Positions 46,092 through 58,040 of a stretch of 64,000 nt of DNA are shown here, in pieces. The notes below the pieces were generated by a model that was given only the letters and a program-made list of their open reading frames with translations, was not told the origin of the DNA and did no database searches. Made by a program: the position numbers and the translations under genes. Origin of the DNA: Vicia villosa (Eukaryota > Streptophyta > Magnoliopsida > Fabales > Fabaceae); assembly GCF_029867415.1 (NCBI RefSeq), contig NC_081183.1, forward strand, positions 113,249,061 to 113,313,060, read 5' to 3'. Position 1 is the first letter of the stretch, and every line of letters starts with the position of its first letter.

Positions 46092-48244
46092 ATGTCTGCA
46101 AGTAAGTTTGTTTAGCCTGTCGTCGCTTTAATATTTTGCATAGGATTTGTGTTTCGCTTTCGAGGTCTTCGCCATCATCATCCTCCCCGGGTTATCTAAG
46201 CGATGCCCGGGGGTCAGCGTGGGTTGGCGGGCCGGAGTATGTTGGCGTTAAGCTGCTTAAGATAAGCTTTCCCGTTGTCGTGTCATCTGTGAGTCCTCGG
46301 CTGACGAGTGTTGTTCCTCGATGGGGGTTTGGTCGGGGGCTCTGCTGCTCCTGCTCTACCCTTTCGCTTGCCTTGCGGTGGAAGGGTGGATTTGATAGAC
46401 TATCGAATTCACTTCTCCCTTCTGCGTGCAGGTGAATCAGATTCGAGCGCTACCTCAAGAACCGGCTCGGACACCGACTCGGCGACCAGTGATTCCGACA
46501 GCTCGACGGCAACTAGTTCCGACGTCGAAATTATTGATGAAGATGGCACTCCCTCGGCCGAAGGCGCTCACACGGGATCCCCTGGTTCGAATGCCGAGGG
46601 AGGGGTTTCCCCTATGCCGTTATTCAGTTATGAACATACCGTTGCGCCCGATTGGATAGCCGAGGAGGCTCTGTCCGTTGTTTCTCGGTACACCGCGTCT
46701 CTGGATGGGGCGTTTACAGAAATTGAGGTCCTGGGGGAAGGAGATCCGCCCAATTATCAAATAGGTTGCCCGTCTCCGGACGAACGCATATGCTCTCGGT
46801 TTGCCGGGGACGGATTTGCGATGTACGATTACGTGTTTAGGGAGCTCGGCTTCCGGTTACCTTTCTCTGATTTTCAGGTTTCAGTTATGGCGTTTCTATC
46901 TCTGGCGCCGTCCCAAATTCATCCGAATGCCTTTGCTTTTATGCGGGCATTCGAGATTGTTTGTGATTATTTGGGTATAGGTGCAACGTCTGCGTTGTTC
47001 GGAAGATGTTTTCGTGTTCAACGGCAGGCGTCAAACGGGCGGTACAGCTGGGTTTCGTTCAGGAACGCCGAGCGTAAACTCTTCGGAATGTATACTGATT
47101 CCGTGAAGGGTTTTAAGGATCGATACTTCGTTGTCCGCCCCCTAAGTCCAACGGCCTACTCTTCGGTGTCGGATATGGTGGCCGAGCGGGATGCCGAGGG
47201 GGAGATAGTGAGGGATGAACATGGGCAGGAAGTAAAGGAGTTCTGCACGACGTTTCCGTTTTTCTGGTGGAAGGGTCATTTTGCGTCTCCTCCGAAATAC
47301 TACGCTTGGGAGGACGATGATCTGGATGATCAAGACCGGGAGTCATACTCGGTCCTCTGCAAATACGTAGATAGCTTTACCCTGTCTCGTTGGGTGACGA
47401 GGAATGGAGATCCCATACTGAACGAGGACGGGGTGCCGATCACGGAGCAGCGGCCTATTAATACCAAGGCTTTGCTAGCCTGTCGGACTCCGGAGGAGAT
47501 CCGGACGTTGTTAGGTTGTGTCCATTCACCTTGCTTTGTGATCTCCGCCCGGTATTTTGCTAACTTGTTTTTCTTTTCTTTGCAGATGCTATGCCGGAGA
47601 AGGAGGATACTATCCTGAAACAGGCTTTGGATGCGAGGAAGAATCAGAAGAAGAAGAACCAGGGAACCGGAGCTGGAGAGAACTCAGGCTCGGCAGGCTC
47701 TCCTCACAAGATTCATGTCGACGAGAGGTTACCCAAGAGACCTCGTTCTTTCGAGGGGGGACGTCCAGATCAGTCGAACCTAGGTCCCGGGCGCGCCTTC
47801 GTGTTGCCTTCTTGCTACAAGGATGGAGACTATTTCGAGAAGTTCCCCTTGGCTACCTCACCGGATGAAGCTCGTCGGATCAGTGATATGGACCCCCCGT
47901 CCCTTCAGAAACAGTTGGCGTGCGACAGTGCCGCCGTGGTGAGGGTCTTGGAGATGGCCCAAGTGTTGGCCAGTGGAGGTTCGGGCTCGACCGAGGCCCT
48001 GAAGGAGGCCGAGGCGGCTAAGAAGGTGGCCGAGGACAAGGTGAAGGCCATGGAGGTCGAACGCAAGGAGTTGAGGAAGAAGGTCGACGCGGCCCTGAAG
48101 CAGAAAGACGCGGAGGTTGCGGCCGAGAAGAAGAAGCTGGCTGACCTTCGACTTAAATGGGCTCCCTCGGCCGACGAGTCGCCGGATGTGGCAGCTCTGA
48201 AGTCTAGGGCTGAGTTTGCGGAGAAGATAGAAAGCCGTTATTAG
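46092..48244 (+). CDS. Antisense three-exon gene captured in the gypsy element (583 aa)
   Basis: Exons 46092-46101, 46432-47514 and 47586-48244 join to 1752 bp, an exact frame. The introns (330 and 71 bp) are GT-AG; the second has a gctaac branch-like site and a pyrimidine-rich acceptor. Exon 1 codes only MSA plus one base. The N-terminus (residues 4-45) is Ser/Asp/Thr-rich. Residues about 125-245 (SRFAGDGFAMYDYVFRELGF ... MRAFEIVCDYLGI ... FRVQRQ) resemble the plant domain called 'putative gypsy type transposon' (Pfam PF04195 from memory). Residues about 500-556 form an Ala/Glu/Lys coiled coil. The stop overlaps that of the truncated RT frame tail to tail, so the C-terminus is probably cut. 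Function unknown. Introns survive because the element transcript reads this strand as antisense. Confidence 0.75.
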
Positions 48245-49741
48245 GGTTGGTCTGTCCGGACGATGATAGTGTGGGCGAGGAAGTAGTACCTCAGTCTTCT
48301 GGCGGCCGTTATTAGGGCCAGTGCGATTTTTTCTATCTGTTGATAGCGGACCTCGGGTCCTTGTAGGGCTTTGCTAGTGAAGTACACTGGCTTCTGCCCG
48401 TCTTCCGTTTCTCGGATCAGGGCCGCGCTGGCCGCCTCGCCAGAAACGGCCAAGTAGAGATAGAGAACCTCGTTGCTGTCTGGTCGGGATAGCACCGGGG
48501 GTTTGGAGAGCACTTGTTTGAGGTGGGATAATGCTTGTTCGCATTCCTCGGACCATTCGAAAGCTGCTTCCTTCCGAAGAAGCTTAAAGAATGGAAGTGC
48601 ATGCTGGGCGGATTTCGCGACGAAGCGGGATAATGCCGTGAGCATTCCGTTTAGTACCTGGATGGATTTTTTGTTGGTGGGAGTAGGGAGGTCTGAGAAT
48701 GCCCGGCATTTATCAGGGTTGGCTTCTATTCCTCGTTCTGTTAAGTAGAAGCCGAGGAATTTGCCAGCCCGCACTCCGAAGGTGCACTTCTCTGGATTGA
48801 AGCGCATCCTGCAGGACCTGGCCTGCTCGAAGACCCGCTCGAGATGTAGCGTGTGGTCGGAGTCTTCTCGAGATTTGACGATCATGTCGTCCATATACAC
48901 CTCGAGCGTGTCGCCGATTTCTCCTCGGAAGACCTTGTTCATCATCCGCTGGTAAGTGGCTCCGGCGTTTTTGAGTCCGAAGGGCATTACGTTGTAGTAA
49001 TAATTGCCCGATTCGGTCATGAAAGCCGTGCATTGCTTGTCGCATTTCGCCATGGGAATCTGGTTGTAACCAGAATAAGCGTCCATGAAGGACAACAGTT
49101 TATAGCCGGCCGAGTTGTCGACCAGTCTATCAATATTAGGTAAAGGGTAGGCGTCCTTTGGACATGCCCGGTTAACATCAGTATAATCAACGCACATTCT
49201 CCATTTTCCATTAGATTTTTTAACAAGTACAACATTTGAGAGCCAAGTTGAATACTTGGCCTCGGAAATAAAATTTGCCTCTAGGAGGTCTTTTACAGCT
49301 TTCTCGGCAGCCTCCGCTTTCTCGGGAGACTGCCGACGCCTACGTTGTACTACGGCCTTGGCGGTTGGATTGATGGAGAGGTGGTGACAGGCGACCTCAG
49401 GGTCGAGTCCGGGCATCTCTGCGGCGCTCCAGGCGAACAGGTCGGCATTGGCTCGAAGGCAGGCTACGAGTTGCTTCTTCGGTAGGTCAGGGATGCCTTT
49501 GCCGATCTTCACTGCTCTGTCGAGGTTGTCTCCCAGGGGGATCAGCTCGAAGTCTCCGTCGGGGACAGGCCGGACGGGATGAGGGGCCTTTGAGTGTGTC
49601 TCTTCCCCGGTCTTCAGTTCTTCCTGTGTAAACCTCGCGTCGAGGTCGACTGAGCTGACGTTGGCCGTTGGATCCTGATCTTCCCGAGGATGCTTGTCTT
49701 CGGCTCTTGGTTTTTTGTTTGAGCTGGTCGGAGGAGCGATC
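48241..49741 (-). CDS. RT and RT-linked RNase H of the Tat-type element, 3'-truncated
   Basis: Coding sequence continues in frame from the protease part beyond the copia insertion and ends at TAA 48243-48241. Motifs in order: LPKKQLVACLRANADLFAWS, CVDYTDVNRACPKDAYPLPN, LLSFMDAYSGYNQIPM, MPFGLKNAGATYQRMM, the catalytic box YMDD, FGVRAGKFLGFYLTERGIEA, LLRKEAAFEWSEECEQAL and a degenerate RNase H (LYLAVSGEAASAALIRE) to HTIIVRTDQP. Relatives continue for several hundred residues into a second RNase H and integrase; here everything after TDQP is lost and the opposite-strand gene abuts. There is no internal stop, so the RT looks intact. A GTG-coded Val at 49512 is internal, not the start. Confidence 0.9.
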
Positions 49742-51171
49742 TGTTAGACGCTGGCCTATAGATCTAGAGGGGGGGTGAATAGATCTCACTAAGTTTTTAC
49801 AGATTTTTCTACAGACTCGAGCGAAAGCGGTTCTGAATCGACTTGCGTCTATTCTGGACCGCTATTGCAAAGGTCGTATGTGTTTCAAAACCAAAACGTA
49901 AGTGGAATTTGATGGTGAAGTAATATGATAGCTAACCAATACGTTTAACAACTGAAATCCAATTAACTTCTAGATTGACAACTTTGATTTGCAATGCAGT
50001 AAGATTGGATCAAGCAAAAACACAAACACTTGGTGCTTATAACCAATTATGAACAGAAAGTAAAAGAGAAAGTAAAAGCGACAAGAACACGATATTTGTT
50101 TAGGCAGTTCGTCGATCGTCCTCGCTACGACTACGTCTGCCCCCAATTCCAAATTGAAATTGGGTAATCTTTCATTAATGTTGAAAGTAGTATATACAAA
50201 GAAGATAACAAAGCGATAAACGATAAACCAATTATGTCGATCCTTTGAATCTTCTTCCCCCTTAATCTTGAGCAAGATCAAGGTTATCCAAGAGCTTCAC
50301 TTCGATTCCCTTCTGCAGTGTCTTGATTCCTTGAACTCCCCGTTCCTCAATCGTTACACTCAGCCGAATCCTCAATGAACGCCTCTTGATAAAAACCCCC
50401 AAGAACCACCCGTCGTGGAGGACAAAACCCGCAGATTTTATTCACCAACAAACCCCACGAACCTTCACCCACTAGGAATCTTCAATTCCGTTCCATGGAC
50501 GTTATCGAACTCATCACTAACCCGCAACGCAAGAATGATTATGTGTAATTGTGTTGGAGATGATGAAGAACGAAGATGAGAAGCGTTTGTGTATCTTTCA
50601 GTCGTTGGTGTTAATTGAATAATTACCCTTGCACAATATATATGATTGCATAACAGTTAGAACCAAGAAAAACTGATTTTTGAACTTTCTTGATCAGTTA
50701 GGTCGACCACTTGTAGTGCTTAGGTCGACCTAACAGAGCTTGCAGAATTTTTCTCCCAGTTAGGTCGACCTGTTGAAGGAGTAGGTCGACCAGAATCCTT
50801 TTCTGATGCATTCTGGAGGCTTTTTCACAGATCAGGTCGACCTAGTTGCCATGTAGGTCGACCTAACAGACTGATGTGAAGATTTCTTCATTTTGAGTCG
50901 ACCTAAATGGTCTGTGAGTCGACCTAGCAGAGGTATATGGATTTTCCTTCATTTTAGGTCGACCTAGGTTGACAGTAGGTCGACCTAACTGCTGATTTTC
51001 TGCATTTTCCATGTTCAGCTTGTGTTGAGTTGACTTGTATGCATAGTAGATCATCTTGTGCTTTCATGAGTGATCAAATGCTTTACTTTTCTGATTCCTC
51101 CTTGTTGTTTGGATGCTCATTTGAGTTTGCCATAAATCAAAAACATCTTTGAGTGTAATCTTGTATTCACA
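49742..51171 (-). mobile_element. 3' LTR of the SIRE-type element
   Basis: In plus view it runs from TGTTAGACGCTGGCC to TTGTATTCACA. It contains ten AGGTCGACCT-type palindromes at 50700-50995 and a minus-strand TATA-like CATATATATTG at about 50635-50645 just downstream of them in sense. No gene; the frames at 50281-49970 and 51054-50863 are duplicated in the other LTR. Confidence 0.9.
50700..50995 (-). repeat. Ten AGGTCGACCT-type palindromes in U3 (left LTR)
   Basis: Ten copies of aGGTCGACCt (two reading gaGTCGACCTa) come in five pairs, about 20-30 bp apart within a pair and about 60 bp between pairs. They occupy U3 immediately upstream of the TATA-like box in sense orientation. Confidence 0.85.
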
Positions 51172-51185
51172 TACTCCCCCTTTTT
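51172..51185 (-). other. Polypurine tract of the SIRE-type element
   Basis: On the minus strand TCAAAAAGGGGGAGTA directly precedes the 3' LTR (boundary at 51171). Confidence 0.85.
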
Positions 51186-51681
51186 GATGATGGCAAACCA
51201 ATAGTCAAAAGCTTTGGTAGTAAGTGATGAAGACTCAACAAGGCTCCCCCGTACATCCAGCATCTATCTCTCAACCAAGAAGTCTCTTCACAAAGCTCCC
51301 CCGTACACTCAGCATCTATTGTATTTATCTCCCCCTTTGACAACATCAAAAAAAGAAACAGGAGAATAGAAGAATAACAAGAGCACCATAGATAATAATG
51401 CTAGCATGTATAGTGTAGTAGGTAAAAGGTAGTTAATGGTAGAATGAGACACATATGTGAGCAGGAGCAGTTTTTATGCATGAGGTCACTATAAGCATGT
51501 TAATTGATAGCATATTATAGTATCAATAATATTTTTGGAAGTGAACAACAATTACGTTACCGCTTTTTCAATATGACGCCTGGCTTGATGATGAACCACC
51601 TTTATGCTAAAAAGGATGTTAGCAAGACAAATAGATATATACATAAGGTAAAGAAATAATATTAAGAGAAAACAAACGTAA
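51186..51681 (-). other. 3' untranslated part of the SIRE-type element
   Basis: About 500 bp between the pol stop and the polypurine tract. SIRE elements often carry an env-like frame here; none is present. Confidence 0.7.
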
Positions 51682-54600
51682 TTAACCCAAATTAGAGATA
51701 TCGAGTATCCCTAATTCCCTACGAATGTTGAAATATTGCTCCGTTGCTAGCGGTTTGGTGAAGATGTCAGCTAGTTGCTTCTTGCTTTCTACATGTTCAA
51801 AAGTAACATCTCCTTTCTCTACATGATCTCGTAGAAAGTGATGCCTTATTTCAATGTGTTTGGTACGTGAGTGTAAGACAGGATTTTTACTCAAGTTTAT
51901 GGCGCTTGTGTTGTCGCACATGATAGGTATGTGATCAAGCTTAATACCAAAGTCAAGAAGTTGTTGCTTGAGCCATAATATTTGTGCACAGCAGCTTCCA
52001 GCAGCTACATATTCTGCCTCAGCAGTGGATAATGCAACCGATACTTGTTTCTTACTATGCCAACTTATTAATGAGTTTGAGAATAGATGACACGTTCCAC
52101 TAGTGCTTTTTCTATCGGATTTGCAGCCAGCAAAATCTGAATCGGAGAATCCTACCAAATGACACTCATTTCCTTTTGGATACCATAGGCCATATGTAGT
52201 AGTTCCACGTAAGTATCGCAGAATTCTTTTGACAGCTTTCAAGTGAGATTCTTTTGGACAAGATTGATATCTTGCACACATACACACACTAAACATGATG
52301 TCTGGTCTTGAGGCAGTAAGATACAATAGTGAACCTATCATACCTCGGTATAATTTCACGTCAACCTCTTTACCTTTCTCATCTTTGTCTAGATTTGTAT
52401 TTGTTGCCATAGGTGTGTCAATTTCCTTTGCTTCACTCATTCCAAATCTTTTGAGCAGCTCCGTACAATATTTAGTTTGATTCACAAACGTTCCATGATT
52501 GAGTTGCTTGATTTGTAGGCCAAGGAAGAAATTTAGCTCACCCATGAGACTCATCTCAAATTCACTCTGCATAAGCTTAGAAAAGTCTTTGACAAGTTTT
52601 GCATTAGTGGATCCAAATATAATATCATCTACATAAATTTGGACTAAGAGAATATCCTTATCTTTTCTTTTAATAAAGAGAGTAGTATCAACTTTACCTC
52701 TAGAGTACCCTTGACTAAGGAGAAATTTGCTCAAACGTTCGTACCAAGCCCGAGGGGCTTGTTTAAGACCGTATAGAGCACGTTTCAGCTTATAAACATG
52801 AGTCGGATACATGTAATTCTCAAAGCCGGGTGGCTGAGCAACATAGACTTCTTCATTTATATAGCCATTTAGAAAGGCACTCTTAACATCCATTTGGAAT
52901 AGTTTGAAGTCTTTAGAACAAGCATAAGCAAGTAAGAGGCGAATAGCTTCGAGACGTGCTACAGGAGCATATGTCTCTTCATAATCAATACCTTCCTCTT
53001 GATTGTAACCTTGGGCAACTAATCTAGCTTTGTTTCTAGTAATAACACCGTTTTCATCAAGTTTGTTACGAAAAACCCATCTAGTGCCTATTACTTGATG
53101 ATCTCCCGGATGAGGGACTAAGTCACAAACATCATTCCGTTTAAATTGGTTTAATTCTTCTTGCATGGCCATTAGCCAATGCTCATCAAGTAATGCATCC
53201 TTAGCGTTTTTCGGCTCAACTTGTGAAACAAAAGCAAAATGATGGCAGAAGTTACTTATCTTTGAGCGTGTTGTAACGCCCCTTGAGATGTCTCCTATTA
53301 TATTATCAATTGGATGGTCTTTCACGTTTGTCCAGGCCTTTGGAAGCTCTTCATTGTTTGAGATGCTTTCTTTTTCATTTTCATTGTGAGACTCATCTTT
53401 CTCTCTCTCAGCATCTTTCTTTACAACACTTTCATCTTCATCTTCCTTATCCTTGACAATGTCTTCAGTGGATGGACCTGCATCATTAAATGAAAGACCT
53501 TTCTCGACATATTTTGCATAAGATTCATCAAAAGAAACGTGTACTGACTCTTCTACTATAAGTAATCTCTTATTATATATTCGATATGCTTTGCTAGATT
53601 GTGAGTAACCAAGGAATATGCCCTCATCAGCCTTAGCGTCGAATTTGCCAAGATTATCCTTACCATTGTTCAAAATAAAACACTTGCAACCGAATACATG
53701 GAGATGAGATACATTTGGTTTTCTACCCTTTAGTAATTCATAGGGAGTTTTGTTCAGTATAGGACGTATTGTTATCCTATTCAAAACATAACATGCTGTA
53801 CTAATCGCGTCAGCCCAGAAATACTTTGGTAGATTACCCTCATTCAGCATTGTTCTTGCCAGCTCCTCTAGAACACGATTTTTACGTTCAACTACTCCGT
53901 TTTGTTGAGGTGTTCTAGGAGCTGAAAAGTTATGCTCAATTCCATGTTTATCACAGTATTTTTCAAAAGAAATGTTTTCAAATTCTCCACCGTGATCACT
54001 TCGAATTGCAACTATTTTGTTGTTCATTTTGTTTTGACATAATCTAGCAAATTGAGTAAAGGCTGAAAAAGTTTGATCCTTACTAGGTAAAAAGATTGTC
54101 CAACAAAATCTCGAGTAATCATCGACAATGACAAAACCATAGGTGTTTCCACCTATGCTTTTAGTCCTTGAAGGGCCAAAGAGATCCATGTGAAGTAGTT
54201 CAAGAGGGCGTGATGTTGAAACCACGTTCTTTGATTTAAAAGAGGTTTTTGTTTGCTTTCCCTTTTGACAAGCATCACATAGATGATCTTTTGAAAACTT
54301 CATTTTGGGTAAGCCGATTACTAAATCTTTTGAGACAACTTTATTTAGTAAGTCAAAATTTATGTGGGCGAGACGTCTATGCCAAAGCCATGAGTCATCG
54401 CCTAGAGCAACTAGACATTTGGTACTAGACTTAGATACCTCATCCAAGTTTAGCATGTAGATGTTGTTTACTCTTAAGCCCTTAAACATAATGTCTCTTT
54501 TCTTAGTATGTTCTATTGTGCATCCAGAATTTGTAAACATTACTTTAAAATCTTTGTCGCACAATTGACTTATACTTAAAAGATTATGTTTAAGACCTTC

Positions 54601-54840
54601 TACTAGCAGCACATCAGTTATAGTAGTGGTAGAAGGGTTACCTACACTTCCTTTACCAAGTATGGCTCCCCGATTGTTATCTCCATAGGTGACATACCCC
54701 TTTTTCTTTGCTTGAAACTCAACGAAAAGAGATAGGTCTCCAGTCATGTGTCTTGAACATCCGCTATCAAGGAACCACAACCTTTCGGCAATGTCAAGAC
54801 ACTTTTCCTGCAAGATTAATTTAAAGAGGGAGGTCCCCAA
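51682..54840 (-). CDS. pol of the SIRE-type copia element (PR-INT-RT-RNase H)
   Basis: An uninterrupted frame of about 1052 codons. Protease: [14 protein letters not shown] with the catalytic Asp at 25. Integrase: zinc-binding H154, H159, C188, C191, then D219 (LLHMDLFGP), D282 (SDHGGEF) and E318 ([10 protein letters not shown]) in the expected D-D-35-E spacing. [22 protein letters not shown] at 651-670, catalytic YVDD at 736-739. RNase [20 protein letters not shown], then FTKPLA near the end. All catalytic residues are present. It has no ATG of its own; it overlaps the gag frame by 25 bp in a different frame, so it needs a frameshift or this copy carries a 1-base indel near the GGGG at about 54836. 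Confidence 0.95.
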   Translation of the reverse strand: MGTSLFKLILQEKCLDIAERLWFLDSGCSRHMTGDLSLFVEFQAKKKGYVTYGDNNRGAILGKGSVGNPSTTTITDVLLVEGLKHNLLSISQLCDKDFKVMFTNSGCTIEHTKKRDIMFKGLRVNNIYMLNLDEVSKSSTKCLVALGDDSWLWHRRLAHINFDLLNKVVSKDLVIGLPKMKFSKDHLCDACQKGKQTKTSFKSKNVVSTSRPLELLHMDLFGPSRTKSIGGNTYGFVIVDDYSRFCWTIFLPSKDQTFSAFTQFARLCQNKMNNKIVAIRSDHGGEFENISFEKYCDKHGIEHNFSAPRTPQQNGVVERKNRVLEELARTMLNEGNLPKYFWADAISTACYVLNRITIRPILNKTPYELLKGRKPNVSHLHVFGCKCFILNNGKDNLGKFDAKADEGIFLGYSQSSKAYRIYNKRLLIVEESVHVSFDESYAKYVEKGLSFNDAGPSTEDIVKDKEDEDESVVKKDAEREKDESHNENEKESISNNEELPKAWTNVKDHPIDNIIGDISRGVTTRSKISNFCHHFAFVSQVEPKNAKDALLDEHWLMAMQEELNQFKRNDVCDLVPHPGDHQVIGTRWVFRNKLDENGVITRNKARLVAQGYNQEEGIDYEETYAPVARLEAIRLLLAYACSKDFKLFQMDVKSAFLNGYINEEVYVAQPPGFENYMYPTHVYKLKRALYGLKQAPRAWYERLSKFLLSQGYSRGKVDTTLFIKRKDKDILLVQIYVDDIIFGSTNAKLVKDFSKLMQSEFEMSLMGELNFFLGLQIKQLNHGTFVNQTKYCTELLKRFGMSEAKEIDTPMATNTNLDKDEKGKEVDVKLYRGMIGSLLYLTASRPDIMFSVCMCARYQSCPKESHLKAVKRILRYLRGTTTYGLWYPKGNECHLVGFSDSDFAGCKSDRKSTSGTCHLFSNSLISWHSKKQVSVALSTAEAEYVAAGSCCAQILWLKQQLLDFGIKLDHIPIMCDNTSAINLSKNPVLHSRTKHIEIRHHFLRDHVEKGDVTFEHVESKKQLADIFTKPLATEQYFNIRRELGILDISNLG

Positions 54841-56555
54841 TTTTCATTGGGTCCTTGGTAGTGAGTACACAATTTGTTGCACTTAGGCAACCATTGAAAT
54901 ACTCCTTTAGGAACTAAAATTCTCCTAAATTTGCATTTTTCAATAGTATGTCCCTTTTTGCAACAATAATGACAGGTAATATGATGAGAATATGGAGTTT
55001 TGCTAGTTGATACTTTTGGTACAAAAGTGTATTTACTATATAAAGGAGTATACGATCTTTTGAACTTGTTTGGATCAACTGCAAAAGTCACTTTTGGTTG
55101 TAGAGCCTTGTCTAACTTGGCTTTTAGATCTCTCACTTCTTTTTGCCAAATGTGACATGTCTCACAACCAAACCATGATGTAGGATCTGATTCAACTTTG
55201 TCCTTTTGAATGTCTAGCATAGATTGTTTTAAAGCTTCCATATCCCTTTCGGTTTTCTCAACTTTTGATTCAAGATATGAAAATATTTTCTTATTTGAGG
55301 CCAAAAGTTTGAAAGCTTTAATTGCATCTCTATGTAATTCTTCAAAAGCAAGTTTTAGTTGAGAATGAGATACCTTATCTACGAGTTCAGGTTTAAGATG
55401 ACTTACAGCTTTCTTTTTCTTGTTTTGATGAGCCATGAAACATAGGTTTGCTGATTCTTCTTCATCGCTTGACGAGTTTTCACTAGATGAATCACTTTCC
55501 CATGCTATGTAAGCTCTTTTAGATTTGTTATGACCTTTGCTTTGGTTCTTCTCCCTTTCTTTCTTAAGGTATGGACAATCCGGTTTGTAGTGACCGGCTT
55601 TCCCACAATTGAAGCAAAGACCTTTGATCTTTCCTTTGTTGTCGTCATCTTGTTTGAACATGTTTGATTGCTTTCTATAGTTGATCAATCCTTTGTCGGA
55701 ATGTTTTGCTCCATTTTTCTTTAGATATTTGTTGTATCTTCGCACAAACAGTCCCATTTCCTCATCATCGGAGTCTTCGTCATCACTTGTGTCACTATCC
55801 TTTGGCTCTCGTTTTGAGGTCTTGGAGCTCGAAGCTTTTAGAGCTATTGACTTCTTCTCTACCTCTTTCTCCATGTTCTTTTCTTTCTTTGTCCTCTTCT
55901 CATGCATGTCAAGGCATTTAAGATGCTGTTCATGTTCCTCTAGTTTACCAAAAAGAGTGGTAATGTCTAAAGTGTTTAGATCATTTGCTTCCTTAATTGC
56001 TGTAACTTTGGGCTGCCATTCCCTGTTCAAACACCTTAAGATTTTGTTAGTAGCAACTGCATTGGAAACAGGTCTATCAAGAGAATTTAATCGATTTTTC
56101 AGGTGAACGAATCTTTTCTGCATGCTTTCGATGGTTTCACCATCTTCCATGTGGAAAAGTTCGAACTCTTGAGTTAACGTATTGATCCTAGCTAGTTTGA
56201 CATCATCCGTTCCCTCGTGGGCAACTTGCAATGTGTCCCACATAGCTTTAGCTGATCTACAATGGGAAACGCGATAGTATTCATCAACTCCTAGAGCTGA
56301 GATTAGAATGTTTCTCGCTTTCCAATCGTATGCATATTTCTTTTCATCTTCAGCATTCCAAGTATCTTCTGGTTTTGGAACAACTGCACCAGCTGCATTT
56401 GTCATAGTGATCTGAAATGGACCATTGACAATAGCTGTCCAGATGTTCCTATCAATTGCATTGATATGGACACACATACAATCCTTCCAATAGCCGTAGT
56501 TTTCTCCGTTGAAAACTGGAGCTCTATTATGAGCCCCTTTAGGTCCAGAAGCCAT
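54816..56555 (-). CDS. gag of the SIRE-type copia element, 579 aa
   Basis: I start at ATG 56555 ([20 protein letters not shown]); the frame is open further upstream to the PBS but without ATG. The N-terminal half is a copia gag domain ([66 protein letters not shown]). A Ser/Asp-rich stretch lies at about 240-265. Two CX2CX4HX4C zinc knuckles are at residues 314-327 ([14 protein letters not shown]) and 528-541 ([14 protein letters not shown]). Gag forms the cytoplasmic particle. It ends TAA at 54816, with the pol frame beginning within its last codons. Confidence 0.95.
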   Translation of the reverse strand: MASGPKGAHNRAPVFNGENYGYWKDCMCVHINAIDRNIWTAIVNGPFQITMTNAAGAVVPKPEDTWNAEDEKKYAYDWKARNILISALGVDEYYRVSHCRSAKAMWDTLQVAHEGTDDVKLARINTLTQEFELFHMEDGETIESMQKRFVHLKNRLNSLDRPVSNAVATNKILRCLNREWQPKVTAIKEANDLNTLDITTLFGKLEEHEQHLKCLDMHEKRTKKEKNMEKEVEKKSIALKASSSKTSKREPKDSDTSDDEDSDDEEMGLFVRRYNKYLKKNGAKHSDKGLINYRKQSNMFKQDDDNKGKIKGLCFNCGKAGHYKPDCPYLKKEREKNQSKGHNKSKRAYIAWESDSSSENSSSDEEESANLCFMAHQNKKKKAVSHLKPELVDKVSHSQLKLAFEELHRDAIKAFKLLASNKKIFSYLESKVEKTERDMEALKQSMLDIQKDKVESDPTSWFGCETCHIWQKEVRDLKAKLDKALQPKVTFAVDPNKFKRSYTPLYSKYTFVPKVSTSKTPYSHHITCHYCCKKGHTIEKCKFRRILVPKGVFQWLPKCNKLCTHYQGPNENWGPPSLN

Positions 56556-56589
56556 CTTTCCAATAAGTGTTTCACGTAGCACGGAATAA

Positions 56590-56610
56590 ACCAGAGCTCT
56601 TGATGCCACT
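56590..56610 (-). other. Primer binding site of the SIRE-type element
   Basis: On the minus strand AGTGGCATCAAGAGCTCTGG follows the 5' LTR immediately. It resembles the initiator-tRNA-Met primer site TGGTATCAGAGC used by copia elements, with two changes and an extra base. Confidence 0.65.
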
Positions 56611-58040
56611 TGTTAGACGCTGGCCTATAGATCTAGAGGGGGGGTGAATAGATCTCACTAAGTTTTTACAGATTTTTCTACAGACTCGAGCGAAAGCGGT
56701 TCTGAATCGACTTGCGTCTATTCTGGACCGCTATTGCAAAGGTCGTATGTGTTTCAAAACCAAAACGTAAGTGGAATTTGATGGTGAAGTAATATGATAG
56801 CTAACCAATACGTTTAACAACTGAAATCCAATTAACTTCTAGATTGACAACTTTGATTTGCAATGCAGTAAGATTGGATCAAGCAAAAACACAAACACTT
56901 GGTGCTTATAACCTATTATGAACAGAAAGTAAAAGAGAAAGTAAAAGCGACAAGAACACGATATTTGTTTAGGCAGTTCGTCGATCGTCCTCGCTACGAC
57001 TACGTCTGCCCCCAATTCCAAATTGAAATTGGGTAATCTTTCATTAATGTTGAAAGTAGTATATACAAAGAAGATAACAAAGCGATAAACGATAAACCAA
57101 TTATGTCGATCCTTTGAATCTTCTTCCCCCTTAATCTTGAGCAAGATCAAGGTTATCCAAGAGCTTCACTTCGATTCCCTTCTGCAGTGTCTTGATTCCT
57201 TGAACTCCCCGTTCCTCAATCGTTACACTCAGCCGAATCCTCAATGAACGCCTCTTGATAAAAACCCCCAAGAACCACCCGTCGTGGAGGACAAAACCCG
57301 CAGATTTTATTCACCAACAAACCCCACGAACCTTCACCCACTAGGAATCTTCAATTCCGTTCCATGGACGTTATCGAACTCATCACTAACCCGCAACGCA
57401 AGAATGATTATGTGTAATTGTGTTGGAGATGATGAAGAACGAAGATGAGAAGCGTTTGTGTATCTTTCAGTCGTTGGTGTTAATTGAATAATTACCCTTG
57501 CACAATATATATGATTGCATAACAGTTAGAACCAAGAAAAACTGATTTTTGAACTTTCTTGATCAGTTAGGTCGACCACTTGTAGTGCTTAGGTCGACCT
57601 AACAGAGCTTGCAGAATTTTTCTCCCAGTTAGGTCGACCTGTTGAAGGAGTAGGTCGACCAGAATCCTTTTCTGATGCATTCTGGAGGCTTTTTCACAGA
57701 TCAGGTCGACCTAGTTGCCATGTAGGTCGACCTAACAGACTGATGTGAAGATTTCTTCATTTTGAGTCGACCTAAATGGTCTGTGAGTCGACCTAGCAGA
57801 GGTATATGGATTTTCCTTCATTTTAGGTCGACCTAGGTTGACAGTAGGTCGACCTAACTGCTGATTTTCTGCATTTTCCATGTTCAGCTTGTGTTGAGTT
57901 GACTTGTATGCATAGTAGATCATCTTGTGCTTTCATGAGTGATCAAATGCTTTACTTTTCTGATTCCTCCTTGTTGTTTGGATGCTCATTTGAGTTTGCC
58001 ATAAATCAAAAACATCTTTGAGTGTAATCTTGTATTCACA
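56611..58040 (-). mobile_element. 5' LTR of the SIRE-type element
   Basis: Same length and, apart from one visible base (56914), same sequence as 49742-51171. It carries the same palindrome array (57569-57864) and TATA-like box (about 57504-57514), and drives transcription of gag-pol toward lower coordinates. Confidence 0.9.
57569..57864 (-). repeat. Ten AGGTCGACCT-type palindromes in U3 (right LTR)
   Basis: The second copy of the array, in the promoter-active 5' LTR. Positions equal those in the left LTR plus 6869, and all ten copies are conserved. Confidence 0.85.

Larger units (their letters stand above)
49742..58040 (-). mobile_element. SIRE/Maximus-type Ty1-copia element, nearly intact
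   Basis: 8299 bp with two 1430-bp LTRs (49742-51171 and 56611-58040) that differ at one visible site (50045 A versus 56914 T). A perfect 5-bp target duplication CGATC (49737-49741 and 58041-58045) flanks it. It has a PBS, a gag with two zinc knuckles, a full pol and a polypurine tract. It sits in the PRO-RT linker of the surrounding gypsy element; without it and one CGATC copy the gypsy frame is continuous. It is therefore the youngest insertion in the window. Confidence 0.95.

Noticed and set aside
51186..51681. env-like gene of SIRE elements
   Set aside because: Looked for between pol and the polypurine tract; only about 500 bp of noncoding sequence is present.
55681..56106. 141-codon plus-strand frame
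   Set aside because: It is the reverse of the real gag gene; composition is that of an antisense shadow.
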